64,000 bases of DNA, from assembly GCA_032622095.1 (NCBI GenBank), contig CP136063.1:64803897-64867896 (forward strand). Reading direction: 5' to 3'. Positions 31,400 through 42,289 of the stretch are shown here, piece by piece (positions within the stretch are counted from its first letter, which is position 1; each line of letters begins with the position of its first letter). The notes beneath the pieces are model-generated. The model was not told where the DNA came from, made no database searches, and saw only the letters and a program-made list of their open reading frames with translations. Made by a program: the position numbers and the translations under genes. This stretch comes from Siphonodentalium dalli (lineage: Eukaryota; Mollusca; Scaphopoda; Gadilida; Siphonodentaliidae).

Positions 31400-33360
31400 A
31401 AAACCCCCGAACAACTCTGTACGTTTCTGTGATATCGGAACAAATACGACTTAAATTGTTGTTTTACAAATAGCCAGATAAACGGTCCTGATACTTTATT
31501 GCATTATATCGATAAAGAAATAAATATTAATTGATAGAAACGTTTCCGGATAGGTGTCTTCGACTCAATTATTTTATTTTATAACCAGGAAACTATACAA
31601 AACATGTTTATGAAGAGATAATCTATCTTTAAGTACAATGTATATATTCCATAAAACCATCTTTCTTTCAACACCAACACCTGGAAATTGCGTAGGCAGA
31701 AATGAAGAGAATGGCATAAAATGTGTAACCTCAGAGAGATATCCTATGCAAGAGGAATAACTCTAAACCCATGCGAAAGCCTAATACATTGTATCTTCAC
31801 AATGGGACACATTCTAGTAGCCAATATATACATTGGAAGTTGTGTCTGAAACTTTATTGGAACAAACTTGTGAACTGATATACATGTACACCTACTTCAA
31901 GGAGAATATTAATGACATGTCTTTCTAAATATGTGATATTAAAAACTCTTTAATACATGTTTAAAAGGGGTAATACCATAACATAATGCAATACTAGTTA
32001 CATTATACTGGGTGAAGGGGTTTTGAAAGTGTAAATGAAGCTTGGTTTACATTTAAAAATCATGACAGGTACTGAACTTGATATGACAGGCACCAATCAG
32101 TTGGTGCCTGCCAGTGACAGGCACACTCCGGGGAATTTCAAGAAATTATTTGCAGACTTGTTTTGAGATTCAGGCGTATAGAGTGTCTGCCCAAACTCCA
32201 GACAGAGTTTTCTCCCACCCCCTACACACTTTAGCACACGTAGCCCATGTGGGATAGCTGGGTGAGATTTCTCTGTCTCACATAACATGTGACCATCTAT
32301 CTCACCCCACCCACGTGACTGCTTTACTTGTTAAATTAAGAACTAATTTAACAATCCGTAATCACGTTTTGTGTGAACTAAAACAATGGCTACCAACCAG
32401 TTACACTTCGAATTTCAAGTAAATAAATGCAGATAAATTTGTGGGTGCTAAAACACATGGAGATAAGCTTCAAAAATGTTAATCACAAAGAACCTTCAAA
32501 ATAACCTCACTTGGAGACGCAGAGTTACACAACATGCAATATAAGCGACTAATTGTGCGAACACATTCCATCCAAAACAGAAGGCCTCCAAAGCGAAACT
32601 GGCATACACATTTCGTAACTCGTAAACAATAGCCGATTCACAAATGACGAACGAAATAGTTCCACATTTGAACAGTTGTCATCATTGCAATAAATCGTCG
32701 ATCGCGTCTAACTAACATTTGTTTGTCATATATTCACAGTTTCCTTTTGTAATGGTACTGATATGTGCATTTCCCATTACAAAATCGATTACATTCTCGT
32801 ATCAAGATACATGTATCAATGTTATCTGGTGTGTTGAACATTTGGGTGAAGCCTCCCACCTTGTATAACAATTTTCTGATATTATCTGGTGTTTTGATAA
32901 TTTGGACAAAGTATCTGGTCATCATAAACAATTTTATGTTCTTCAGAATATCAATGACTATGTATAGGGACAAGAGGGGAACTCAGAGAATGAGCTTGTT
33001 CATTACAAAAACAATCAACTTAAACAAAATATATTGTCAAGAAGGTGGAGGCCAATAACCGCCCTCCCACCTGCTGATATATAACTATATGTATGTTCCA
33101 TAAACATACCTAGCATGAATAACATAGCTATTGCCTTAGTAATAGTGGTAACATATATGTATTCATAATAAAATGTTTTGAATTTCAAGAGACAGATTTG
33201 TGTGAGATGAAACATAAATCTCAAGCTGCTAACATAATATTGGGGTGGGAGGGTGGTAAAATTAATACTGATAATGAAAGAAATATGGGAATTATATTTG
33301 CACAAAAAATATATTATGAACCCCAACCCTCCAATAATTATAGGTTATGAAAACGACAGC
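31400..33360. other. Non-coding stretch
   Basis: No gene supported. Near 32092 'ggcaccaatcagttggtgcc' is a small palindrome followed by a second 'aggcac'. Around 32165-32215 'gattcaggcgtatagagtgtctg' type sequence recurs at 37757-37780 and 37710-37730, a dispersed repeat word. A 23-bp unit 'gactctctgtttattctgat' is duplicated at 33379-33424. Confidence 0.4.
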
Positions 33361-33846
33361 AACAATAGTTTCCCTGTTTGGACTCTCTGTTTATTCTGAT
33401 AAAGACTCTCTGTTTATTCTGATAAAATATATAGAAATTTATTTATGTTTGTCTTATTAAAAAGCATCAAACAGGAGTCAAAATTTTACTGGGGACGATC
33501 AAGCTGCCACAGATGGATCGATTGTACAATAGAACCATCTCGGCCACCAGGGAAAAGGAACGGAGGCCCCAGAAGAGAATAAACGGGTGATAATGAGCAA
33601 AAGAAACTACATATGTACAAAGCTAAAAAACAAACCTAATATGAGACTATATATGCAGGACATATGATGACCAAGCAAATGGGAAACAACTCCCCTCCAG
33701 CCAGAGACGCCCAAGCCAAGCCAGTTGCAGAAAGGGCGCTGTTTCCCCCTGGCAATGTGAACATAAGTAACATGTAAAGAATATAAGGCATGGCCAATTA
33801 GATAGCCGGCATATACAGTCAACTGAGACTGAAACGGATTGAGACC

Positions 33847-34320
33847 CTAAAGAGTGATTTGACGAATATATTTTTTGAAAATGTCGGTACGCTAACGACC
33901 AAGGTGTTGAATTTGGATATCTGAGAGATCGAGTTGGGCCGCCAGGCTTGTCGCCCCAATGCGGAATGAATTACCCTTTAATAAAGACATTGCTGTCTAA
34001 ATGTAAGAGCATGAATAAGTGTTTGATCAAAATGTCGACATAAAATTGGGGCCCCATTAATTGTGCAAAATAAAGGACCAGTGGTGGTGGGCCGCACCGC
34101 CAAATATCTTGCGAGTAGAAAGATAGGGCAAAAGACACGAGCCCTCTTGAGACTGAATGGAAATTGAATGAGGCCGTTGTTGTATGTTTTGCTTAAAAGA
34201 CCGAAAGGTCAAGGTAGCAGACTGCGACTGTAATTGGCAGTCATCGCGCTGGAGGACCTGAGATGCATCGCACTTCGTTTTTGCATGTTCTGTGCAACTT
34301 CCAGTTGCCAAGGTGACTAC
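33847..34320 (-). pseudogene. Tyrosine recombinase of a DIRS/Ngaro-type retrotransposon
   Basis: On the minus strand, FPFSLKRARVFCPIFLLARY, GPLFCTINGAPILCRHF and, after a frameshift, SFRIGATSLAAQLDLSDIQI, QHLGR, stop, RTDIFKKYIRQITL are the C-terminal catalytic blocks of a tyrosine recombinase. The nucleophile Tyr is in KKYIR. The H-x-x-R motif reads N-S-F-R (His lost), and the Trp after HLGR is a TAG stop (33892-33894). Such recombinases integrate DIRS/Ngaro retroelement DNA without an IN-type integrase. The copy is inactive: one frameshift, one stop and one catalytic-residue loss. Confidence 0.7.
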
Positions 34321-34712
34321 CAGGACGGTCCAGAAACTGGTGGTGCATATGAAAAGGTGGTGGATGGCTGGTAGCCAAGTGTCCCATGATCCATATAAGT
34401 TTGTGCTGACAGATAGTAAACTGGAGCGTTATTCGGAGTTGAGTCAAGAATTGTCATGTGTGGCATAATGTCCGAAATGCTAGTTACAGGTAGGCTGTCA
34501 GAAAACACCGGTTGAATGTTATTGGAGCTGGTGGGGATGTCTCTCGGTAGCGTTAAAGCCGGAGCAATGGCCGCTGGTGGACCTTTATTGTGTAGAACGT
34601 CGCGTCCCGATATAGTTTGGAAAGTGGGGGTCAGCCCGTCAGAAAGACCTGAAGTCTCCGCCCGCTTCTTCTTTCGTGGAGGAATGATGCTGATGAGTTA
34701 TTAACTAGGTTG
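34321..34712 (-). pseudogene. Pro/Ser-rich leader segment of the same retroelement (gag-like)
   Basis: The minus-strand frame has IPPRKKKRAETSG, GLTPTFQTISGRDVL, PPAAIAPALTLPRDIPTSS and YLSAQTYMDHGTLGYQPS, ending in TAG just before the recombinase block. A basic patch followed by Pro/Ser/Thr-rich sequence is typical of gag or linker regions in YR retroelements. The expected reverse transcriptase/RNase H is absent between this block and the recombinase, so an internal deletion is likely. Confidence 0.4.
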
Positions 34713-35366
34713 GTCTGTAATAGAAAAGGGAAATTCAGGAAAGACAAGGTCAGTATCGAGGAAATGAACAAGAGTGGCCAAATATTTGACTCAACCCAAT
34801 AAGCCAAAATACACAAAATAGGGTTTAAATTAGGCAATACAGCATGGAAAATAAAGAATGTATCTAAAATAAAGAATCTATCCCGACATGAAGGCTGCAG
34901 GTCATGCACCAGGAATTAACTGGGCTGTAAAATGGAAAAGTCTGCCCATATCGGTTGGGTAAATAAAACATCGACTGTATATTGATGCCAAAATACCCCA
35001 ACGTGTTTAAATAGGCTCGGGTTGGGTAATCTTAAGACAGGACACCTGGGCTAGCATGACTCAATTCATGACAAGCAGGGAGCAAATTATCTGGTTGGCC
35101 TACCCCATCCCAATTTGTTACAATTTTTTTGGATAATAGCTACGCAATGTGGTATGTTTGGTATATGATTTTAGAACAAATCTAAATAATCATGTCAATG
35201 TGAGGTTATTGGCCTATCAAAATTTCAAAAGTAATTTGCTCCCTGATGATATCGATGATAGTTTAGAAATTAAAACCAACCAGGAGTGTTTTCGATAGTG
35301 TGAGCCTAATGACACAGTGAAACATAAATAAAGTTATACATGAATAGTATAAGTATTCTCTGTGAG

Positions 35367-36018
35367 TCAATACCAGGTGACCTGTTGGAGAGCAAACAAA
35401 ATAGCTCCCCGGATGCTTTTGGCATAAAGATGCTGGCCAAGAGGTGAGAAATTAATGCCATCATGCAAGAAATTAAGTGCCTTAGGTTGTAATCGCCCAT
35501 GATGCCAACAGTAAACAAGAGAAGAGCGGTCGCGGAGAACCACAGAATTATAGTTATTGACGATGTCAACCTATAAAGCCCCATGGATTTTACGCCCTGT
35601 ATCCGCCATCAGTAAAATGTCTGACAACACACAATAAAACGGAAGACTTAGGTAATTCACAATATCGAGCTGATGAGCTCGTCGGTCGCACTACCCACCG
35701 ATTGGGGAAACATAGAGCAAAGGTCATTGCCGCCAATCTGAAGGAGAACGATGTGTGGTCGGTATTTTTGAAGTCGCAAAATGGTGCTGACCAAATCGGA
35801 AATTTTGTAGCCACCTTTGGCAAAAAATTGAATGTCCAAAGGCCGACCTGAGTATGTCTCCAGATTAAAGACCTGGGCATAGTTCGGGGCGGCATAATCG
35901 GGGCGGCAACGCTACGATGACGCAATGGTTTTCCCAATCGCCTGCGCAGGAAGCTACCCACGCGCACAATAAAACTTGTGACCCAGAATGACGACCCGAG
36001 TGTGGAATCTTCGGCCCG
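35367..36018 (-). pseudogene. SGNH/GDSL-type hydrolase of a YR retroelement
   Basis: The minus-strand fragments, in shifting frames, read RVVILGH (block I), FLRRRLGKPLRHRS, NLETYSGRPLDIQFFAKGGY, RLQKYRPHIVLLQIGGNDLC (block III, G-x-N-D), then NNYNSVVLRDRSSLVYCWHH and LNFLHDGINFSPLGQHLY (block V) and a terminal SIRGAILFALQQV. In SGNH enzymes block V reads D-x-x-H; here it is D-G-I-N, so the catalytic His is lost, and block I GHS reads GHK. At least two frameshifts. SGNH domains are known passengers of Ngaro-like elements; the tyrosine recombinase ~1.1 kb downstream on the same strand supports one remnant. Confidence 0.7.
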
Positions 36019-36856
36019 GCATTGCACGAATAAAAGACAATAACAACGAAATAAATGGTTGCCATTCACGGGAAGTATGTGCAAGTAATCAATCAATCAA
36101 ACAACAATAAGATATTCATAGAAAGTCAGATTACCTGCAAGAACTTTGAATGATTCAAATCAGAATCAGACCAAATACATGTTTTTGCATAATTCCATTT
36201 GCACCCCCCTTGCACCTCAGTGCTCTGGCCTAATATCCTATATATTTATAAACCATGGTTCTATATATTCCCGGTATGAGGCCATTCAGATATTTTTACC
36301 TGAAAAATTGCCTAAATTCTAACAGTCTAACTCCAGACAAATGCACACGGCTACCGACGAGACCAGGACACACCGGGCTGTCCATGGTTGTTCAGCCCGG
36401 GGTGAGAAAATTGTGAAAACTATACAAGAAAATCGCTAATCCTAGCATCTAGACCTGCCTCAACTGAAGCGTTCCTATGTGTTTGAAATTTCAATTGGGG
36501 GAGGCTCTGTGAGGGGTGCGTGATATTTTTTTGGATTTGCAGCTGGGAGTTACCTTTAAAATCTCGACAAGTTCATTTAATGACAAAATTACTATTAGCC
36601 AATTAGGCTGGTTAAATTAAACAACACATGTGGCGGCCCATGTCGGTTTCATTTGTGGCCCTCGAACTGTTTTATTCTTTGTCGATTCATCAGTTGGACA
36701 TGCTTTGAGAATTGCCTCCGGTGTGTTTGACGGCCGGACACAAGGTTTCACTCGCACTGCTGAATAATCATGGTTGGGAGAAGTTAGAATAGAAGAAATA
36801 TAAATGTCATGGTCATTGTTATCAGACATTTCATGTTCTTGATTAGAAACTATTTC

Positions 36857-37239
36857 TTTTTTTACCCTGTGCCAATGCGTTCTCTTATATATGCGAGTCG
36901 ACCATAGGTCGCCTCGCATATATAAGAGAATGCATTGGCCTAACAATTTTTTATCATTTTTTTTTAAATAAATGTTTCTTACAATTTTTAGGACATTAAA
37001 TAAAAAACATCCATTACCCTGCAGGGAGCCCCACACATATATAAGCATATAGAAGAGTGTTGTCTGCTCATGTTTGTCTGGGGCTCTGTATGGGTGAAAT
37101 TATAAAATTGTTATAGAATACAAGAAAAAATTATTAAAATTTAAAAATATTGTTAGGCCAATGCATTCTCTTATATATGCGAGGCGACCTATGGTCGACT
37201 AGCATATATAAGAGAATGCATTGGCACAGGGTAAAAAAA
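36857..37239. mobile_element. Double-palindrome fold-back element
   Basis: The outer ends 'tttttttaccctgtgccaatgc' and its inverse 'gcattggcacagggtaaaaaaa' enclose two full copies of the ~69-bp palindrome (36871-36939 and 37157-37225) in opposite orientation, separated by ~215 bp of AT-rich sequence. Each arm of the large hairpin is therefore itself a hairpin. It lacks the CCCTTTGAGTG ends of the related MITEs, and no TTAA flank was seen. Confidence 0.75.
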
Positions 37240-37521
37240 TCCCGACTTACGACTGGTTTTTTACTGTTTTTTCACTTTCCTATTTTAATTGGAGTTTTAT
37301 TTTTCCTGGTGTCTATCAAAGAAGTTTCTCCCCGATTCCATAAACAATGAATTTTTTTTCAAACAACTTGTCTTGAATTCATAACTCGACAACACTGCTG
37401 AGACATCTTTGATAGATGGAAGCAGTTGATGGTAATTTCTCAACAGATGCCCTGAACAAACATATTATTTTCTGACTCTTGTCTTCTTTAATGCACTTAG
37501 TTTTGTTCAATTTGAAACATC

Positions 37522-37710
37522 ATGATTTGTCTGATGTTAAGCATGCAAAACACAGCTTTTGACATGTTTTTGGGAGTTAAAAAGCCTGCTGACATATCGA
37601 ATGGGATTCCCCATTCTAAAAATAGACTGGTATCGGTCCGCATAGTTAAAAAAAGAACCATCCTTCCGGCAGCGCTATATGGCAGTGATAACCTGGAGAA
37701 TGCTCCATGG
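37522..37710 (+). pseudogene. Possible LINE reverse-transcriptase scrap
   Basis: The plus-strand frame contains AFDMFLGVKKPADISNG, then IVKKRTILPAALYGSDNLE. The last block resembles the 'h-x-x-x-LP-x-h-LYG-x-E-x-W' segment downstream of the RT active site in LINEs. The rest of the RT is missing, and the frame runs into a ~60-bp duplicated repeat (words 'gtgtctgctagt.acaaccaggctggg' at 37717 and 37778). Weak, motif-level evidence only. Confidence 0.3.
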
Positions 37711-37969
37711 AGTTTGGTGTCTGCTAGTAACAACCAGGCTGGGGTAACCTCCCTCACTGAGATTCAGGTGTATAGAGTGTCTGCTAGTTACAACCAGGCT
37801 GGGTTAGTTCCCTTAATGAGCCTGTGGACGACACATATGCCCGAGTCTTCTCCAATATATATGGGTTCCATTTTTATTTTTTTTCCCAAGCAGAGCAGAC
37901 TTATTCACTAGTTTAAAAGAGTACAGTCACAGAAGATGGTGATCTTAAAACAACTGTGTTAAATATTTT

Positions 37970-38228
37970 GAGACAGGAAGGCTGTCATATATGATCTGCT
38001 ATATAGACTTTAATCCAGTAATGTACATGATTGTGAGACATGCAGGAAGGCTGTGATATGTGATCTGCTATATAGACTTTATTCCAGTAATGTACATGAT
38101 TGTGAGACATGCAGGAAGGCTGTGATATGTGATCTGCTATATAGACTTTAATCCAGTAATGTACATGATTGTGAGACAGGAAGGCTGTTGTGATCTGCTG
38201 TAGCCTATACAGACTTTATTCCAGTAGA
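37970..38228. repeat. Tandem repeat of ~73 bp, about 3.5 copies
   Basis: The unit contains 'gacaggaaggctgt', 'gatctgctatatagacttta.tccag' and 'taatgtacatgattgtgaga', repeated in order four times, with the last unit truncated and rearranged. Confidence 0.85.
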
Positions 38229-40391
38229 AGACATTATTTTATTCCAATTATAGTCGTAATATATAAATATACATTCGCACGTAGTCGTGTGTTTTTATGC
38301 GTAACGTCACAGACGATCATTGCTTCCTATTTCAAATAGTTAATTTGGTTACGATTATAAGAACCGGAAGTTGCGCAGTGTAACGTTAAATCAGGTCCGC
38401 GCACACATTCGAAAGACACTGTGCAATCAACGATATAGATTCTAAGAACAGCCAGCATCGCAAGACAGCGGCTGTTACTTCATTACGCTAATGACTAATT
38501 AAACATTCTCATTGGTTGATGAGTTATTACGAGGGGGGACAGATTGAGAAATCTAAAAGCTAATAGGATAGCGTCCTTTCACAAGAACTTTCGTTGGGTG
38601 TAGACGCAAAAAAAATTCGTCGTGGTTTTTCCTTGCTTTCTAAGTTTCAACACGTTTTGTTTAATTTCACAAACTTTTACAACACTCAATTTTTAGTTTC
38701 TTGGCCCACCACCACCCCATTGAGCACCACCTTTTCTTCAGAGGCGGTCTTTTGGTCGCCCGCAACATTATTTTTAGGTTATGTAAATATTCTATTTCAG
38801 GATTCGTTATGTATATAAATATTTTATGATTTTCTATACAAATGTCCCATCTCAAAAACACAGCTGATGGGAGCCATATCCACAATAAAACAACGTCTTC
38901 ATCTTTCTTCACTTTAACCCTGGGTCGTTATGCATAAATGAAATTATTCTAGTACATGTAGTATGTGAACTAAGAATATTGGCGTTTCACTTTTTTTCTA
39001 TGGCAAACTATAGGACCCCCCTAATGGTCTCTATACCCAATTATAGATATAACTAGGTCGCAGCCTGTATGTCTAATCTATTAATTAGATTTCAATTAGT
39101 AATCATGATATATTGGAATTAATAACACATGTGTTATCTGATAAATATATTATACATATGTCTGGATGTGGGGGTCTATGAAATCAATCTTGATATACAT
39201 TGATATGTGATCCATACCAATATGATTAATCCCATTCATGTGTCTGGGTAAATTTTATATGATTCGTTTTCAGAGGTTTTCATGTGGTTTCTCAAAGTAC
39301 TGTCCAGATAGATACATGAATAGATTTGGTATATACATTGTACATTGACTTGTAATGCATACAAAATGTGCATATTAATAAACTCCTATATTTGTTTATC
39401 TGGACAGTTCTTGAACACATATTTGTTCAAATAGACACATACACGAATGGGGTTCTTCATCTTATAAATCCATCCAGAAAAATTACAAAGTCATCTTATA
39501 AATTTGAATTGTTCTGCTCACCGCAGCGACATTTCCTCGGCATCTCCCTCACACGTCTCTCCGCCTGGTCCTGCTGCGAGGTTGCTACAAATCCTTGTTC
39601 CTCGTTAGGATGCCACATTATTAAATCTTACGACATTGCCCTATCAGTGAAAAAGTACTTCACCTTTCTATTTTCCCAGTCACTGTATTCTTTCTAAGAT
39701 CGCTCAATTTGTCTTCGCTCCAAATTCATTTCTCTCTCGCACTTCCGGTTGTTGGGTCGACTCAGTTAGTGGAATTCAAGTTCATGGAAAGGATTGACAA
39801 TTTAATCTTGTGACATTGCCCTATTCTCAGGTGCTGAATAATCATGATGGCCTAATAATAGTTTCCATTTTCAGTTTGATACTGTTCACGACGATAGAAA
39901 TATTATTTGCCTATATGATTAGACACATATAGTTCCGATCACCAACTTTTATGCACTAATGACTTCGCGATTTTCTCTCTCCGTTGAAAGTTTAATGCCA
40001 GTATAATGACTCAGAATGTACGTGTATCCGTTTTTTTCCCAAACCGATATAGCACAAGTGAACTTAAAAGAAATGAAAATATAGCTGTTTTCTTGACCCG
40101 TAGTGTGTTTTGAGAATATAACCTGTAAATTTAGGGCATCGCCATGCATGTGTAACTTACTTCTAGCGGCGCCTATATACAGAGAAGAATAATATCTTAT
40201 AGAGTCGTATGTGATTGGTCCGATTTACCCAGGAAATTTCAGCCAACATGGATGGTGATTTATGCTGAAAATAATAGTGATGGCAATTCACTCAATGCCA
40301 AATAATAGTGATCGTTGGGGAATTTTCTCCAAAATTAATAATCATTTTTTTCTACTCACTGTCAAACACCTTCAGTAGATCATAAACCATT
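38229..40391. other. Non-coding stretch with a broken MITE
   Basis: No gene supported. 'tctcaggtgctgaataatcatgatggcctaataatag' type sequence near 39825-39860, and 'aataatagtgatggcaatt…aataatagtgatcgttggggaattttctcc' at 40268-40345, match the two halves of the 15568-15752 MITE. They are separated here by ~400 bp, so this copy is split by an insertion or rearranged. Confidence 0.45.
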
Positions 40392-40884
40392 TCAGTGACC
40401 GCTTCCACCCTGTGTCTTCCTCCGGCAATGGTCAGCAAACTCGCTCTTCAAAATCTTCTGGTCCAGAGTGTGCTCGTCGATTATTGAAACCATTTGCAGC
40501 TCTGCTGCCTTGGCTTCTCTCAGTAGTTTTATATCATCATCGCTCCACTTGAAGATGCAGTTGGACAACCTGCTCATAAATTCACCATATAGAGAATGGG
40601 ATTCCGTAATGCACCCACTTGCCATCCTCATGTAATGCCACATATCAAACCACACCTTCAAATCGGGCCAACCATCGAAAAATTACATCAGGCGTGAAGT
40701 ACCACAACATTCTCGATCTGTGTACAGCACTTTCGGCGGTGGAACACCTGCCAAGTTGTATCGATTCACCAAGCCCGATGCCGACACCTCCAGACCAGAA
40801 CCCTCACCCACTGTTAGGACGCACATCAGCACCTGCCCATGCTCATTCCCCACATTTGTCATCCATTGGGCTGTGTTGGTAGCT
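40392..40884 (-). pseudogene. Transposon-associated ORF (DUF6729-like), broken
   Basis: The minus-strand exon enters after an acceptor (gaagctag). It codes TNTAQWMTNVGNEHGQVLMC, LVNRYNLAGVPPPKVLYTDR, ECCGTSRLM, a TAA stop, then FFDGWPDLKVWFDMWHYMRM, SHSLYGEFMSRLSNCIFKWS, DDDIKLLREAKAAEL and FADHCRRKTQG. A one-base shift follows and then VEAVTEMVYDLLKVFDS before a GTGAGT donor. The 'YTDR-x-CC', 'D-x-W-H-x-M-R' and 'S-H-x-L-Y-x-x-F-M-x-x-L-S' series matches what I recall of a fish and invertebrate family found with DUF6729 and probably transposase-like; the name is from memory. One stop and one frameshift make it a pseudogene. Confidence 0.55.
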
Positions 40885-41189
40885 CTACCCCTAGCTTCTT
40901 TACAACATGAAAGTATAGAAGTTTATAACATGATAATATGCAAGGCATATGGAGCGAACCCAAGGGATAAGGGATAGTGTAGCCTAAATACCCAAAACAT
41001 ATCATCATGTGTCTATTTAGGCCGAACACATATGTACTCGTATGTACAATAAATTGAGTTAGATATCTGGCATAGTTATATTTCATGTCAGTTGTCAATG
41101 CAAATAAGGTGAAAATTATACGCCCACTTTCGAAGAAAATGGGGGGTATACTGGATTGACTGCGTCTGGACCGTTCATGTCCCATTTGG

Positions 41190-41554
41190 GACTATGAATT
41201 CAAGATCCAAAGAAAAAGAATGTACATGTAAATGCCAGCACTCAATCAGAGAATCAAACAAAATGTGTCAGTATATCATTAGCAACACAAGTTATAGAGA
41301 CTGATATTTCTCCTGTTCCAGAACCTGTCTCACAGGCAATGGATACAGCTACTACAGTTTTTACGTTTACTTCCAAACCAACTAAGGATGTTGATCCAGT
41401 TCTTCCAAAACAAAAATATCCAAGGTCTGTCAAGTCTTTCGACTCTCAGAAGCAGAGATTAGACTTTGAGTTTTCAAAGTTTGATACAATGCTTCAAGAA
41501 AAAGGGCCACCTTTGGATGGTGACACCATTGCATTTTGGAATTATGCTGGCTAA
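41190..41554 (+). CDS. Hypothetical acidic exon
   Basis: The open plus-strand frame (first possible acceptor 'gaattcaag' at ~41206) codes IQDPKKKNVHVNASTQSENQ, IETDISPVPEPVSQAMDTAT, KPTKDVDPVLPKQKYPRSVK and a C-terminal helical part SFDSQKQRLDFEFSKFDTML, then FWNYAG and a stop. Codon-level composition (Thr/Ser/Pro/Glu-rich, no in-frame stops over ~115 codons) looks like real protein. No domain recognised. It is directly preceded by a 'ggggggtatactgg' dispersed repeat. Confidence 0.4.
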
Positions 41555-41954
41555 TGGTGATCCAGCCACCCGATTGTCAACTTGACAAATTAATCAAAAC
41601 TCAAGGGAGATTCATCAGATATCATAAATATCTGGTTAAGCATCCCCTGGGCGAGGGTAACATACTCAGCTACTGGCAATATTTTAATATACGGAAGTTT
41701 TAATAAAGTATTTATATTTGATGAAAACATTTCATGTAGGTTTTATATTTGCTGTTTGCAAAACAGTATTGCTGTGTTTTGATATTCTATTTTATATGTA
41801 TTCGCACATGGTCAGTTTCTAAATGGTTCTGACCCCAATTGAGCACTCCCGCTCTGATTTGGGTGTTTTTATTTGTATATATATATTTTGTTTCATTTTA
41901 GTCAAATTCACTGTCATTCCTATTCAGTTGCTTCACTCGATTTTGATAATCTGT

Positions 41955-42028
41955 TTCTTCTCGCGTGATATGGCTTTATTGCTAAAACGATGTTAAACCC
42001 CAATCAATCAATCAATCAATCAATTTTA
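41955..42028 (+). mobile_element. SINE 3' tail
   Basis: 'gatatggctttattgctaaaacga' (described, not a full motif) leads into TGTTAAACCCCAATCAATC and an (atca)n repeat. The same tail is at 5590-5640. Upstream of it I could not identify A or B boxes, so only the tail is called. Confidence 0.55.
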
Positions 42029-42289
42029 AGTCGGTCGCCCTGAGCGAATCAAATCCACCATCTCTCATAAGGTATCTTAAGTCGATCGCTATTTTTATTT
42101 TTGACTGGCTAAAACTACTCCTATGGCAGACTGTCTGTTCATCATTGGCATAATATAAGCTTCCGGTGAGCAAGGCAGGGTATCTTGTTTGTGGGCCCAG
42201 GACACTGTGGCATCATCTGCTCATTCTGTATATGGGCTTTATAAAACAAAGACTGACTCCACCATCTCTTGTACTGTATCTGTGTAGGT

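Noticed and set aside
35590-36096. Minus-strand 168-codon frame as a separate protein
   Set aside because: It overlaps the SGNH hydrolase in a different frame. The hydrolase motifs are in the other frames, so the long frame is a by-product with some frame-shifted pieces of the same gene.
38594-38912. Frames on both strands around 38.6-38.9 kb
   Set aside because: No motif, low complexity and no splice signals that produce a longer frame.
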